Below are positions 17,137-26,546 of a stretch of 64,000 bases of DNA, one piece after another. The DNA is from Carboxydothermus pertinax (lineage in GTDB: Bacteria; Bacillota; Z-2901; Carboxydothermales; Carboxydothermaceae): contig NZ_BDJK01000006.1 in assembly GCF_001950255.1 (NCBI RefSeq), forward strand, positions 124,001-188,000, given 5' to 3'. Made by a program: the position numbers and the translations under genes. The notes under the pieces were generated by a model. That model saw only the letters and a list, made by a program, of their open reading frames with translations, ran no database searches and was not told the origin of the DNA. How positions within the stretch are numbered: position 1 is the stretch's first letter; every line of letters begins with the position of its first letter.

Positions 17137-18723
17137 ATGAAGAAACTAAAAACAACAGTTTTAATTATCGGTGGAGGAGCTACAGGCACTGGGCTTTTAC
17201 GAGATTTGGCTTTAAGGGGTATAGATGCCTTGCTGGTAGAGCAGAAAGATATTGCCCATGGGGCGAGTTCGCGGTTTCACGGCCTTTTACACAGCGGTGC
17301 CAGGTATGCGGTAAAAGATCCGAATGCAGCTAAAGAATGTATCGAAGAAAACCTTATCTTAAAAAAGATTGCGCCGTCCTGTGTGGAAGAAACCGGGGGC
17401 TATTTTGTGGAGCTTGCTTCGGATGATCCGGAATTTACCTCAAAGTGGCTTGCTGGCTGCCAAGAAGCAGGAATAAAGGTGGAGGAGATTGACCCCAAAG
17501 GGTTTAAGAATAAGTATCCTTTTTTAACTTCGGAAATTCGGCGGGTTTTTACTGTACCCGACGGCACCATAGACGGTTTTCGCCTGGCCTGGGCCAATGT
17601 CTGGCAGGCAAAAGAGTTTGGCGGAAAATATTTAACCTACCACCAGGTTGTTGGTTTTGAACAACAAAACGGAAGGCTTACCGCGGCAAAACTTCGTTCT
17701 ACCCTTACCGGTGAAGAAGTGGTAGTGGAGTTTTCTTTAGCGGTGAATGCTGCTGGAGCCTGGGCATCCAAGGTAGCCGAGCTTGCGGGAGTAAAAGTTG
17801 GCGTCCTTCAAAATAAAGGAACCTTAATTGCCTTTAACCACCGGTTGTTTACAGGAGTGGTAAATCGCCTTCGACCGCCTAGCGATGGAGATATCTGGGT
17901 TCCTCACCATACCATAACAATACTAGGCACTACTTCGGTTAATGTGGAAAGTCCGGAAGATTTAAAACCCACAGCCCAGGAAGTGGAGCGGCTTTTAACC
18001 ATTGGACGGGAGCTTATACCCGATGTCGATAATTACCGCATGCTCCGGGCTTTTGCGGGTATACGTCCCCTTTATCTGGGTAATAACGCCAATGCTCAGG
18101 ACAGCCGGAGCATTTCCCGGGATTTTGTAATCATTGACCACGAGAAAAATGACGGTTTAAAAGGCTTAATTAGTCTGGTGGGAGGTAAACTTACCACCTA
18201 CCGCTTAATGGCCGAAAAAACCGGTGATTATATAACAAGGATGTTTGGCATTGGCAATCCCTGTAAAACCGCTGAATTGCCGCTAACTCCTGAAGCTAAG
18301 GTAAATTTAGAAAATCGGATTGTCCGCCGTTATTTTGTTCGAGCCTCCAGAATTAAGGATAGGCTTGATAATATTAAGGAAGAAAAGCAGATTCTTTGTG
18401 AATGTGAAGGGATAACTGTTGCAGAATTAAAAGAAGTTGCAAGCTGGGAAGATACTCATAATCTTGAGGATTTAAGGCGGAAAACCCGGCTAGGGATGGG
18501 TACCTGCCAGGGGCTAAACTGTGCTTACAAAAGCCTTATGGCTGCTTTTTCCGAGTTAAGACAAAAACCCCAATCCCCCATAAATCAGCTAAAGGAGTTT
18601 TTAAGCCACCGTTATTCCGGGCAAAAGCCGGTGCTTTTTGGGGAGGCACTGAGGGAAGCGGAATTAACTGCTGGATTATACGGCTGTAATTTTGGGCTTT
18701 TTGGAGGTACAGCGAATGAATGA
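17137..18723 (+). CDS. glpA: Anaerobic glycerol-3-phosphate dehydrogenase, FAD subunit A
   Basis: A 528-residue enzyme. N-terminal dinucleotide fold GGGATGTGLLRDLALRG, a DAO-type catalytic domain with SSRFHGLLHSGARYA and GGKLTTYR motifs, and a C-terminal BFD-like [2Fe-2S] domain (CEC ... CQGLNC). It oxidises glycerol-3-phosphate to DHAP. GlpA without its partners is typical of anaerobes; here glpB and glpC follow. The stop overlaps the glpB start by eight bases. Confidence 0.95.
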   Translation: MKKLKTTVLIIGGGATGTGLLRDLALRGIDALLVEQKDIAHGASSRFHGLLHSGARYAVKDPNAAKECIEENLILKKIAPSCVEETGGYFVELASDDPEFTSKWLAGCQEAGIKVEEIDPKGFKNKYPFLTSEIRRVFTVPDGTIDGFRLAWANVWQAKEFGGKYLTYHQVVGFEQQNGRLTAAKLRSTLTGEEVVVEFSLAVNAAGAWASKVAELAGVKVGVLQNKGTLIAFNHRLFTGVVNRLRPPSDGDIWVPHHTITILGTTSVNVESPEDLKPTAQEVERLLTIGRELIPDVDNYRMLRAFAGIRPLYLGNNANAQDSRSISRDFVIIDHEKNDGLKGLISLVGGKLTTYRLMAEKTGDYITRMFGIGNPCKTAELPLTPEAKVNLENRIVRRYFVRASRIKDRLDNIKEEKQILCECEGITVAELKEVASWEDTHNLEDLRRKTRLGMGTCQGLNCAYKSLMAAFSELRQKPQSPINQLKEFLSHRYSGQKPVLFGEALREAELTAGLYGCNFGLFGGTANE

Positions 18724-19894
18724 TTTAGTAGTTATTGGTGCTGGGATGAGCGGATTAATGGCGGCGGGGGCGGCCGTAAATCAGCAAAAAAAAGTACTGG
18801 TGATAACTAAAGGCCAGGGTGCTTTAACTTTATCCTCGGGATGCATCGATTTTAACTTGAAAAAATTAGAAAGGGATAGCGCCAATCCCCTTTCCAAAGT
18901 CCAGGATGTAGTACAGGAAAGCTTTAACTTTTTTAAGAGCTTGGTAAAAGAGCAGGATTTAACTTATTACGGTACTCCTGAGGCTACGGCTAAAGTTTTA
19001 ACCGCCCTTGGGACGGTAAAAACTACCTGTCTTGTCCCCGAGAGCATGCATGTAGAAGAGCCGGAACAGTTTGAACGCCTTGTTGCCGTAGGATTTAAAG
19101 GATATTTTGAGTTTTCGCCAGAGTTATTTTTACACTATGCCCAAAAAAGCGGATTTTTCCCCAACCTAAAAGAAACCGGTGAAGTGCATTTTGTGGTGGA
19201 GGAAAAAAATCTAAACCCCACCTATCTTGCGTTAGCTTTAGGAAGTAACCCTATTAAAGATAGGCTTATTACCTTTTTAAAGCCTCATGTCAAGCCTAAA
19301 ACCGTCTTTGCCTTTCCGGCAGTATTGGGAAATTTAGGAGAAAAACTTTATTTAGAACTGGAAAAAGAGCTTGGGGCTAAGGTGGTAGAGATTCCCGGGG
19401 GACTACCTTCAATTCCGGGACAGAGAGTTTATCAAGCTTTAGTAAAAAGTCTAAAACAAAAAGGAGTTCAATTTATACACAATGCGGAAGTGAAAGGATA
19501 TAAAGAAGAAGCAGGAAAAGTTATTTCAGTCCTGGTGGAAGAAGCTGGTGGCAGGGTAAAAGAGGTTTATGCCAAATCCTTTGTTTTAGCTACCGGTTCT
19601 TTTTGGGGAAAAGGTATTATTGCTAATGGCAAAAACGTGGTAGAACCGATTTTTGGCGCAAAAGTTTTCACGCCAGAAGATTTTGCCGAAAACTATAATT
19701 TTTTAGGCTCCGGGATAATTACTGATAACTTTTTGCGGCCCCGGCAGGACTTAACTAACCTTTTTGCCGCAGGTGATATCTTAGCCCATACTAATTATCT
19801 AAAAAATAATTCCGGGCTTGGCTTAGCTCTGGCCACCGGTTATAAAGCTGGCATTTTAGCGGTGAGGGAAAGCGGGGTGAAGGAGAGTGCTTAA
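18716..19894 (+). CDS. glpB: Anaerobic glycerol-3-phosphate dehydrogenase subunit B
   Basis: About 392 residues, flavoprotein with an N-terminal GAGMSGLMAAGAA Rossmann motif and a C-terminal FAD segment (LFAAGDILAH). The start is ATG 18716 behind GGAGGTACAGCG; an upstream in-frame codon at 18692 would only add residues overlapping glpA. In Escherichia coli GlpB connects GlpA with the membrane Fe-S subunit GlpC. Confidence 0.93.
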   Translation: MNDLVVIGAGMSGLMAAGAAVNQQKKVLVITKGQGALTLSSGCIDFNLKKLERDSANPLSKVQDVVQESFNFFKSLVKEQDLTYYGTPEATAKVLTALGTVKTTCLVPESMHVEEPEQFERLVAVGFKGYFEFSPELFLHYAQKSGFFPNLKETGEVHFVVEEKNLNPTYLALALGSNPIKDRLITFLKPHVKPKTVFAFPAVLGNLGEKLYLELEKELGAKVVEIPGGLPSIPGQRVYQALVKSLKQKGVQFIHNAEVKGYKEEAGKVISVLVEEAGGRVKEVYAKSFVLATGSFWGKGIIANGKNVVEPIFGAKVFTPEDFAENYNFLGSGIITDNFLRPRQDLTNLFAAGDILAHTNYLKNNSGLGLALATGYKAGILAVRESGVKESA

Positions 19895-21098
19895 CATTAA
19901 CGAAGAAACATTAAATCAGTGCGCAAAATGTTCAACCTGTACCGTAAACTGTCCGGTAGTTAAGGTAAATCCTGCCTTTCCTGGGCCTAAAGCTTCCGGT
20001 CCTGATTGGCTTCGCTTATCTTTAAACGGAGAGACAAAAAATGAATTTCCCGAGGGGATAGAGTATTGTTCCAACTGCAAAAACTGTGAAATTGCCTGTC
20101 CTTCGGGGGTGCCGGTGGCAGCTTTAAATCAGCTTACCCGGGCGGCAAAACTTAAAAAAGAAGGATCTGGACTTAGGGAAAAGCTTTTTGCCAATCCCCG
20201 CTTTTTAGGTAAAATTGCTGTAAATTTTTCCGGAATAATAAACTTTTTTACCAGGATTAAAATTTTGCGGTTAATAGGAAAAAGCTTTTTTGGTATTTCA
20301 GCTAATATCCCTTTCCCCCCTTATGCCCCTATAAGTTTTTCCCGCTGGTTTAAAGGTTACCAGCAAAAAGTAACTAAAGCTGCGAAGAAAGTAGTTTACT
20401 TCCCCGGCTGTTTTGCCGAGTACAATAAACCCGAAACCGGGAAGGCGTTAGTGAAAATTTTAAACGCATTAGATTATGAAGTAGTGGTACCTGAGTTCAA
20501 GTGCTGCGGGCAACCGGCAATCGGTAACGGTCGTTTAGAAGAGGCCAAACAGTTTGCCTTTCATAATATAAATGAACTTAAAAAATATGTAAAAGACGGA
20601 ATGCCGGTTTTATTTAGCTGTCCAAGCTGCCTTTTAACTTTTAAGGAAGAATACGGTGGTTTACTTGGAATTGAGGAAGCAAAAGAAGTAGTTCCTTATT
20701 TATATGATGCCGGGGAGTTTTTGGGATGTTTAGAATTTGAAGATATTTTAGAAAGTAAAGCTTTAAGGGGGAAATATGCCTACCATGAGCCCTGCCATTT
20801 AAAAGCAGCAGGGGTGGGTACTCCCGGACTTGACCTTTTAAATGAAGTGATGGTTGATACTGTAATGCCTTTAGATGCAGGCTGCTGTGGTTTATCGGGA
20901 AGCTATGGTCTTAAGGCGGAAAAAGAGCCGATTACCATGGCTATAGGTGAAAATTTAAAAGTAGCTATAAAAAAGATAAATCCCGAGGCTCTGGTAACTG
21001 AGTGTGGGATGTGTGGAGTGCAGCTTCATAATGTAAGCGGCCTTCGGGTATACCATCCTTTAGAACTGTTAGCATCAAACTTAAAAGAAAACGATTAA
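19887..21098 (+). CDS. glpC: Anaerobic glycerol-3-phosphate dehydrogenase Fe-S subunit C
   Basis: A 403-residue protein with two N-terminal [4Fe-4S] motifs (CAKCSTCTVNCPV and CSNCKNCEIACPS) and two CCG domains (KCCGQPAIGNG, GCCGLSGSYG) typical of heterodisulfide-reductase-like quinone-linked subunits. It passes electrons from GlpAB to the menaquinone pool. GTG 19887 has AAGGAG just ahead and overlaps glpB by eight bases. Confidence 0.94.
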   Translation: MLNINEETLNQCAKCSTCTVNCPVVKVNPAFPGPKASGPDWLRLSLNGETKNEFPEGIEYCSNCKNCEIACPSGVPVAALNQLTRAAKLKKEGSGLREKLFANPRFLGKIAVNFSGIINFFTRIKILRLIGKSFFGISANIPFPPYAPISFSRWFKGYQQKVTKAAKKVVYFPGCFAEYNKPETGKALVKILNALDYEVVVPEFKCCGQPAIGNGRLEEAKQFAFHNINELKKYVKDGMPVLFSCPSCLLTFKEEYGGLLGIEEAKEVVPYLYDAGEFLGCLEFEDILESKALRGKYAYHEPCHLKAAGVGTPGLDLLNEVMVDTVMPLDAGCCGLSGSYGLKAEKEPITMAIGENLKVAIKKINPEALVTECGMCGVQLHNVSGLRVYHPLELLASNLKEND

Positions 21099-21150
21099 AA
21101 CCTGCCGAGATAGTTGTGACTTAGACTGGTTTTTACCGTCTAGAAAATAG

Positions 21151-21187
21151 GAAAAGCGGTTTGCAGGCTCTTGCAAACCGCTTTTTG
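21151..21187. terminator. Bidirectional terminator between glpC and the LysM gene
   Basis: AAAAGCGGTTTGCA and TGCAAACCGCTTTT form a perfect 14-bp stem with a 6-base loop, ending in Ts on both strands between convergent genes. Confidence 0.9.
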
Positions 21188-21697
21188 CTACTCCCGGTAC
21201 ACACCAATATTATCCGATTGAGTGCAGATTCGGTCGTTGCAGGAAATTAAAAACATATAGCCTAAAGTTCCGGCTGCCGGTTCCCAGATAAAAGAGACTT
21301 GATTTGTTTTTTCGGGTAAAGAGATAATTTTAATAAGTTTTGATGAGGTAAAAGTGTCCGTACCTGTCGGTGTGAGCATAAGATACAAGTGAGTAATTTT
21401 ATTATAAAAGGTTACCCTAACTGTAGTTTTAGCTGCAAGTTTAATAAAGTTTCCCTCTTTAGGGAGGGGTTTACCGGATTCATCTAGCAGCTCAATTGAT
21501 TTATAAAGCGGCGGTGGGCCGAAGGGAATGCAAAGCACAGTCCCAACTTTTAAATTCCAGGGATTGCGGATGCCGGGATTGTGGAGTAAAAGGTCACTTA
21601 GCTTTATTTCAAACCGGCGCGCTATTTTAAATAAGCTATCTCCCGGCTGAACAACATATGTGATGCCCGGACAGGGTCGTTGATTCTCTCTAAACAT
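21188..21697 (-). CDS. LysM-domain protein
   Basis: About 169 residues. A LysM repeat (TYVVQPGDSLFKIARRFEI ... LCIPFG) occupies residues 14-62; the C-terminal 100 residues form a beta-rich domain without a match I recognise. No signal peptide is visible, a feature of some spore-coat LysM proteins such as SafA-type factors. I chose ATG 21697 behind AGGGGTGAT rather than the GTG nine bases upstream. Wall or spore-coat binding is likely; the exact role is unknown. Confidence 0.75.
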   Translation of the reverse strand: MFRENQRPCPGITYVVQPGDSLFKIARRFEIKLSDLLLHNPGIRNPWNLKVGTVLCIPFGPPPLYKSIELLDESGKPLPKEGNFIKLAAKTTVRVTFYNKITHLYLMLTPTGTDTFTSSKLIKIISLPEKTNQVSFIWEPAAGTLGYMFLISCNDRICTQSDNIGVYRE

Positions 21698-21823
21698 AAT
21701 TATCACCCCTATACTAAGATATGACGAAAAGCAAAAAACTGTTATTGAAAATAAAATAGCTATTTATTTTTTAGAAAATTAAATTATAATAAAATTAAGA
21801 AAATTTAGACACGGGGTGGGAGT

Positions 21824-23167
21824 TTGGAGCCCTTTTTAAAGCTCATTTTTCTGGCTGGAGTAATGACCACCATTGAAATTCTTTTTCTTTTATTTTCATT
21901 TTCCTGGGGGATCAATAGATCACTTTTTCTGCCTTTAGCTCTTCTTTTTGTCATAAATTTAGCGGGAGTTTTTATTGCCAGCTACTTTTTCAGGTCTTTT
22001 AGAATCATAACATTAAATAAAGAGGTTCAAGACCGGTTAAACCCTTTAATGTTAGCAAACGAAGCGTTGCCCATTATAAAGCAGGGTTTAAACGTAGAAA
22101 CAGCCGGGAAAATAGCGGAGATCATTCAGCGAATAAGCGATATGGAAGCGGTGGCAATTACCGACCGGGAAAAAGTGCTGGCTTATGTAGGGGTAGGGTG
22201 TGAACGGCATAAAATTGGCGATCCCATTCGGACTTTTGCTACCAAAGAAGCTATTCGTACTGGCGAGTTAAAGATAATTGACCATAGCTTAAAATATATT
22301 TGTTCGGTGAAAGATTGTGATTGCCCTTTACAAGCTGCTGTTGTCGTACCCTTAAAAATCAGGGGTGAGGTTGTTGGAACAATAAAACTTTACCAGACCA
22401 AGAAGGGTGAGATGCCAGCACAAACGGTAAAGCTTGCCATGGGTATAGCGCAGATTTTAAATCTGCAAATGGAAATAGCAGAATTAGACCGTCAGGCGCA
22501 AATGGTAACTAAAGCCCAGTTAGAAGCACTGCAGGCCAAGATTAATCCTCACTTTCTCTTTAATACCTTAAACACAATTATTATGTTTAACCGTACCAAT
22601 CCGGAATTAGCCCGAAAGCTTTTAATTCACCTGTCAAAATTTTTCCGGCAAACGTTAAAAAGTCCGGGATTGTTTGGAACCTTAAAAGAAGAATTGGATT
22701 ATGTAAATACTTATCTGGTATTAGAAAAAGCGCGTTTTCGCCAAAAGCTAAGGATAATGCGGGAGATCGACCGGGATTTATTAAACTATCAATTTCCGGT
22801 TTTAACCCTCCAGCCAATAGTAGAGAATGCTGTGAAACACGGGATTATGCCTAAAGAAACTCAGGGGACAGTCTTAATTAAAATTTTACGGGAGGAGGAT
22901 AGGATTATAGTAGAAATAAAAGACGACGGGGTAGGGATTGCTCCGCATCTTGTAAGTCGGGTGTTAGAGCCGGGCTTTGGCTCGGGTAATGGGGTAGGCA
23001 TGTCCAATGTAAACGAACGCTTAATTAGTCTTTATGGCCGGGAGTCCGGTCTTAAAATAGAATCCAAGCTGGGGGTGGGAACTACTGTGCGGTTTTCGAT
23101 CCCGGCGATAAGAACGGAGAAAGAGGGGGAGAGGGAGAATGAAAATCAGGACATTAATAGTGGATGA
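21824..23167 (+). CDS. lytS: LytS/YehU-type sensor histidine kinase with GAF domain
   Basis: A 447-residue kinase: two N-terminal hydrophobic segments (about 5-26 and 34-56), a GAF domain (about 85-215), a His_kinase domain with phospho-acceptor His243 in KINPHFLFNTLN, and a HATPase. The GAF domain carries Cys126, Cys160, Cys165 and Cys167 (CERHK, CSVKDCDC), a possible metal, cluster or redox site. TTG start behind GGGGTGGGAG. Overlaps the LytTR regulator gene by 29 bases. Its nearest downstream gene is acs, so control of acetate metabolism is a possibility. Confidence 0.88.
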   Translation: MEPFLKLIFLAGVMTTIEILFLLFSFSWGINRSLFLPLALLFVINLAGVFIASYFFRSFRIITLNKEVQDRLNPLMLANEALPIIKQGLNVETAGKIAEIIQRISDMEAVAITDREKVLAYVGVGCERHKIGDPIRTFATKEAIRTGELKIIDHSLKYICSVKDCDCPLQAAVVVPLKIRGEVVGTIKLYQTKKGEMPAQTVKLAMGIAQILNLQMEIAELDRQAQMVTKAQLEALQAKINPHFLFNTLNTIIMFNRTNPELARKLLIHLSKFFRQTLKSPGLFGTLKEELDYVNTYLVLEKARFRQKLRIMREIDRDLLNYQFPVLTLQPIVENAVKHGIMPKETQGTVLIKILREEDRIIVEIKDDGVGIAPHLVSRVLEPGFGSGNGVGMSNVNERLISLYGRESGLKIESKLGVGTTVRFSIPAIRTEKEGERENENQDINSG

Positions 23168-23894
23168 TGAGTATCCTGCTCGCCAGGAGCTCCGTTATCT
23201 TTTAGGGGAAATTCCTGAAATCGAAGTGGTGGGAGAGGCGGCGACTGCCAGTGAAGCTTTAGCTTTAATTCGGGCAGTAGATTATGCCCTTTTGTTTTTA
23301 GACATTGAAATGCCCGGCTTATCTGGATTGGAACTTGCCAAAGAAATAAATGCCCTACCGCGTCCGCCGTACGTAGTTTTTGTAACTGCTTATGATGAAT
23401 ATGCCTTAAAGGCCTTTGAGGTAAATGCCGTTGATTACCTTTTAAAACCTATTGAGCCCAAGAGGCTTCAAAAAGCAGTGGAGAAAGTGAAAAAATTAAT
23501 TCAGGAAAATGGTTTTGCCAAAGAAGAGAGAGAGGTAACTTTTTCCCGGGAAGGAAGCAGACTTGACCGAATTCCAGCGGAAAAAGGTGGAAAAACTGTT
23601 TTGGTAGGTGAACAGGATATAATCTATGCTTATACGGAGCAGGATTATGTTTATATTAAAACTTTTCAGGATAAATATTTTACTCGTTTTACTTTAAAAG
23701 AGCTAGAAGCCCGATTAAATCCTACCGTATTTTTTCGCTGTCACCGTTGCTTTATAGTAAATCTGCAAAAAGTTAGAGAGATTGTACCATTTTTTAATGG
23801 GACATATACTCTGGTGGTTGACGATAAAGAGAAGAGTGAAGTGCCGGTTAGTAGGGCTCAGGCGAAGAAACTTAGAAAAATTCTTGGACTTTAG
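23139..23894 (+). CDS. lytT: LytTR-family response regulator
   Basis: A 251-residue protein with a receiver (phospho-acceptor Asp55 in FLDIEMPG, switch Lys in LLKP) and a C-terminal LytTR DNA-binding domain (IIYAYTEQDYVYIKT ... FFRCHRCFIVNLQKVREI). Cognate partner of the preceding kinase. Targets are unknown; a 138-base gap with a terminator and AT-rich promoter-like DNA separates it from acs. Confidence 0.92.
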   Translation: MKIRTLIVDDEYPARQELRYLLGEIPEIEVVGEAATASEALALIRAVDYALLFLDIEMPGLSGLELAKEINALPRPPYVVFVTAYDEYALKAFEVNAVDYLLKPIEPKRLQKAVEKVKKLIQENGFAKEEREVTFSREGSRLDRIPAEKGGKTVLVGEQDIIYAYTEQDYVYIKTFQDKYFTRFTLKELEARLNPTVFFRCHRCFIVNLQKVREIVPFFNGTYTLVVDDKEKSEVPVSRAQAKKLRKILGL

Positions 23895-23937
23895 ACCGTT
23901 AAAGGTATAAATTAAGCCTTTTAGCGGTTTTTTTTTA
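23895..23937 (+). terminator. Terminator after the LytTR regulator
   Basis: ACCGTTAAAGG and CCTTTTAGCGGT form an imperfect stem followed by nine Ts, immediately after the stop codon. Confidence 0.8.
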
Positions 23938-24032
23938 CCTTTTAGGACCGAAAACTGGATTTAAAACCGGAGATGTAACTATTATATATATAAAAAGGAA
24001 ATTGTAGAAATATTCAAAAAAGGAGGGGGCTT

Positions 24033-25976
24033 ATGAGCGAAAATTTTGAGGCGCTTTTGCAGGAAAATCGGGTTTTTGAACCACCGACAGAGTTTCGGGA
24101 AAAAGCTAAAGTTTCGGACTTATCCCTTTATGAATGGGCCCAAAAGGATTTTTTGGGCTTCTGGGCAGATGCTGCCAAGGAAATTGAATGGTTTACCCCA
24201 TTTGAAAAAGTTCTTGACGACAGCAACGCTCCATTTTTTAAGTGGTATACCGGCGGGAAACTAAATGTTTCTTACAACTGCGTTGACCGCCATACGAAAA
24301 CTTTCCGGCGCAACAAAGCAGCCATTATTTTTGAAGGAGAGCCCGGGGATTCCAGAATTTTAACTTACCAGGAGCTATACCGGGAAGTAAACAAGTTTGC
24401 CAATGTATTAAAGAGCCTGGGGGTAAATAAAGGAGACCGGGTTACCATTTACATGCCTATGATTCCCGAAGCTGTGATAGCGATGCTGGCCTGCACCCGG
24501 ATTGGGGCACCCCACAGCGTGGTGTTTGGTGGATTTAGCGCTCAAGCGTTAAAAGACCGGATTGACGATGCTAAGGCCAAGGTTCTAGTGACCGCTGATG
24601 GTGGATATCGACGGGGGTCCATAGTAGAACTTAAGAAAAATGCTGATGTGGCGCTTGAGGGTGGTACTACTATCGAAAAAGTAGTGGTGGTAAAAAGAAC
24701 CGGTCAGGAAGTGCCGATGACCGAGGGGCGGGACTTCTGGTACCACGATTTAATGGCTAAAGCAGCATTATACTGCGAGCCGGAGCAGTGCGATGCCGAA
24801 GATATGCTGTACATTCTTTATTCCTCCGGGACCACCGGCAAGCCCAAGGGAATTCAGCATACTACTGGCGGTTATCTGGTAGGGGTCCATACTACCTTTA
24901 AATATATTTTTGATTATCGGGAAGAAGATATATACTGGTGTACTGCAGATATCGGTTGGGTTACCGGGCACAGCTATATTGTTTATGGCCCCCTCTCCAA
25001 TGGAGCTACTACTGTGCTGTATGAAGGAGCTCCCGACTGGCCGCAAAAAGACCGCTTCTGGGAAATAATTGAAAAATACCGGGTTAATATCCTTTATACT
25101 GCACCTACTGCTATTAGAACCTTTATGCGCTGGGGAGAAAAATGGCCGAAAGGGCGGGATTTATCGAGTTTACGGCTCCTGGGCACTGTTGGCGAACCAA
25201 TTAATCCGGAAGCCTGGATGTGGTATAACGAACACATTGGCGGCGGCCGTTGCCCGATTGTGGACACCTGGTGGCAGACGGAAACGGGGATGATTATGAT
25301 TACTCCGCTTCCGGGAGTTATTCCCACTAAACCCGGCTCAGCGACCAAACCGTTCCCGGGAGTAGAAGCGGATGTGGTTAATGATAAAGGTGAACCGGTA
25401 CCTCCCGGACAGGGTGGCTACTTAGTTCTGAAAAAACCCTGGCCGGCAATGCTTAGAACACTATATGGTGATCCAGAACGTTATGTAAATACCTACTGGA
25501 GTAAATTTCCAGGATGGTATTTTACCGGTGATGGGGCCAAGAAAGATGAAGATGGCTACTTCTGGGTATTAGGCCGGGTAGATGATGTTATAAACGTTTC
25601 CGGCCACCGGATAGGTACCATGGAAGTGGAAAGTGCTCTGGTTGAACATCCTTTGGTGGCGGAAGCAGCGGTGATTGGAAAGAGCCATGAAGTAAAAGGC
25701 CAGGCGATAGCTGCTTTCGTCACCTTAAAAGAAGGGGTAGAAGGTACGCCGGAACTTATTCAAGAGTTAAAACAGTTTGTAGCGCAAAAAATTGGTGCTC
25801 TTGCCCGTCCGGATGACATCTTCTTTACTGCCGAGCTTCCCAAAACCAGAAGCGGTAAGATTATGAGAAGATTACTCCGGGACATTGCCGAAGGGCGGGC
25901 CCTGGGCGATACTACTACCCTTACCGATCCGGCGGTAATTAATAAGATTAAAGAGCAGTACAAAGAAGAAGGTTAA
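24033..25976 (+). CDS. acs: Acetyl-CoA synthetase (AMP-forming)
   Basis: A 647-residue ANL-superfamily enzyme of the usual Acs length, with the ATP loop [27 protein letters not shown] substrate motif and the C-terminal catalytic Lys in [10 protein letters not shown] (the acetylation-controlled residue in other bacteria). Converts acetate, ATP and CoA to acetyl-CoA, AMP and PPi. ATG follows AAAGGAGGGGG. Stands alone, between a LytS/LytT pair and acpS; ends with two terminator-like hairpins. Confidence 0.96.
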   Translation: MSENFEALLQENRVFEPPTEFREKAKVSDLSLYEWAQKDFLGFWADAAKEIEWFTPFEKVLDDSNAPFFKWYTGGKLNVSYNCVDRHTKTFRRNKAAIIFEGEPGDSRILTYQELYREVNKFANVLKSLGVNKGDRVTIYMPMIPEAVIAMLACTRIGAPHSVVFGGFSAQALKDRIDDAKAKVLVTADGGYRRGSIVELKKNADVALEGGTTIEKVVVVKRTGQEVPMTEGRDFWYHDLMAKAALYCEPEQCDAEDMLYILYSSGTTGKPKGIQHTTGGYLVGVHTTFKYIFDYREEDIYWCTADIGWVTGHSYIVYGPLSNGATTVLYEGAPDWPQKDRFWEIIEKYRVNILYTAPTAIRTFMRWGEKWPKGRDLSSLRLLGTVGEPINPEAWMWYNEHIGGGRCPIVDTWWQTETGMIMITPLPGVIPTKPGSATKPFPGVEADVVNDKGEPVPPGQGGYLVLKKPWPAMLRTLYGDPERYVNTYWSKFPGWYFTGDGAKKDEDGYFWVLGRVDDVINVSGHRIGTMEVESALVEHPLVAEAAVIGKSHEVKGQAIAAFVTLKEGVEGTPELIQELKQFVAQKIGALARPDDIFFTAELPKTRSGKIMRRLLRDIAEGRALGDTTTLTDPAVINKIKEQYKEEG

Positions 25977-26018
25977 TTGTCGTTAAACTTTCCGGAAACC
26001 ATAAATCTAAACCATTCG

Positions 26019-26108
26019 GCCAGGGAGAGGCCTGTTTCGCGGTAAAAGGTTAAATCCCTGGCTTTTTCTATTACCTCCCGGTAAAGTATTGCCGGGAATT
26101 ATTTTTTT
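26019..26108 (+). terminator. Two consecutive terminator-like hairpins after acs
   Basis: First: GCCAGGGA (26019-26026) with TCCCTGGC (26055-26062) and TTTTT. Second: CCCGG (26077-26081) with CCGGG (26092-26096), then ATTATTTTTTT. The region also encodes, on the minus strand, about 40 sense codons with no start codon, ending at the acs stop; I treat this as chance or a relic. Confidence 0.6.
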
Positions 26109-26173
26109 AGACAATTATCCCAGATTTACGGTAAAATATTGATAAGTAGAGATTAAAGGTAAGGGGTAGTAAG

Positions 26174-26545
26174 GTGTTCAGCACGGGGATTGATTTAGTT
26201 GATGTTTTAAGAATAAAAAAGCTCCATCAGCGATTTGGGGAGCGTTTTTTGCATAAGATTTATACCGCTAAAGAATTAGAGTATGCTTTTTCCCTAAAAG
26301 ATCCCTACCTGCGTTTGGCTACCCGCTTTGCCGCTAAAGAAGCAGCAGCCAAAGCTTTGGGTACCGGGATTGGAGCAGTAAATTTTAAGGATATTGAAGT
26401 TGTATCCGGCCAAAATGGACCGGAACTTCTTTTGCACCGTTTTGCAGCAGAAATTTTTCAGGAAAAGGGTTTTACGGGAAAAAGTTTAAGTCTAAGCCAT
26501 GAAAAGAAAGTGGCGGTGGCGATTTGCATTATGTGGAGGGGTTAG
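26174..26545 (+). CDS. acpS: Holo-[acyl-carrier-protein] synthase
   Basis: A 123-residue 4'-phosphopantetheinyl transferase with the two metal/CoA motifs GIDLVDVLRI and RFAAKEAAAKALGTGIG. Transfers phosphopantetheine from CoA to ACP. GTG start behind AGGGGTAGTAAG. One base separates its stop from the NAD(P)HX repair gene, a common pairing in Firmicutes, followed in turn by alanine genes. Confidence 0.95.
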   Translation: MFSTGIDLVDVLRIKKLHQRFGERFLHKIYTAKELEYAFSLKDPYLRLATRFAAKEAAAKALGTGIGAVNFKDIEVVSGQNGPELLLHRFAAEIFQEKGFTGKSLSLSHEKKVAVAICIMWRG

Positions 26546-26546
26546 G

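Noticed and set aside
25977-26110. Minus-strand open stretch of about 40 codons ending at the acs stop
   Set aside because: It has no ATG, GTG or TTG start and overlaps two terminator-like hairpins; at most a relic.
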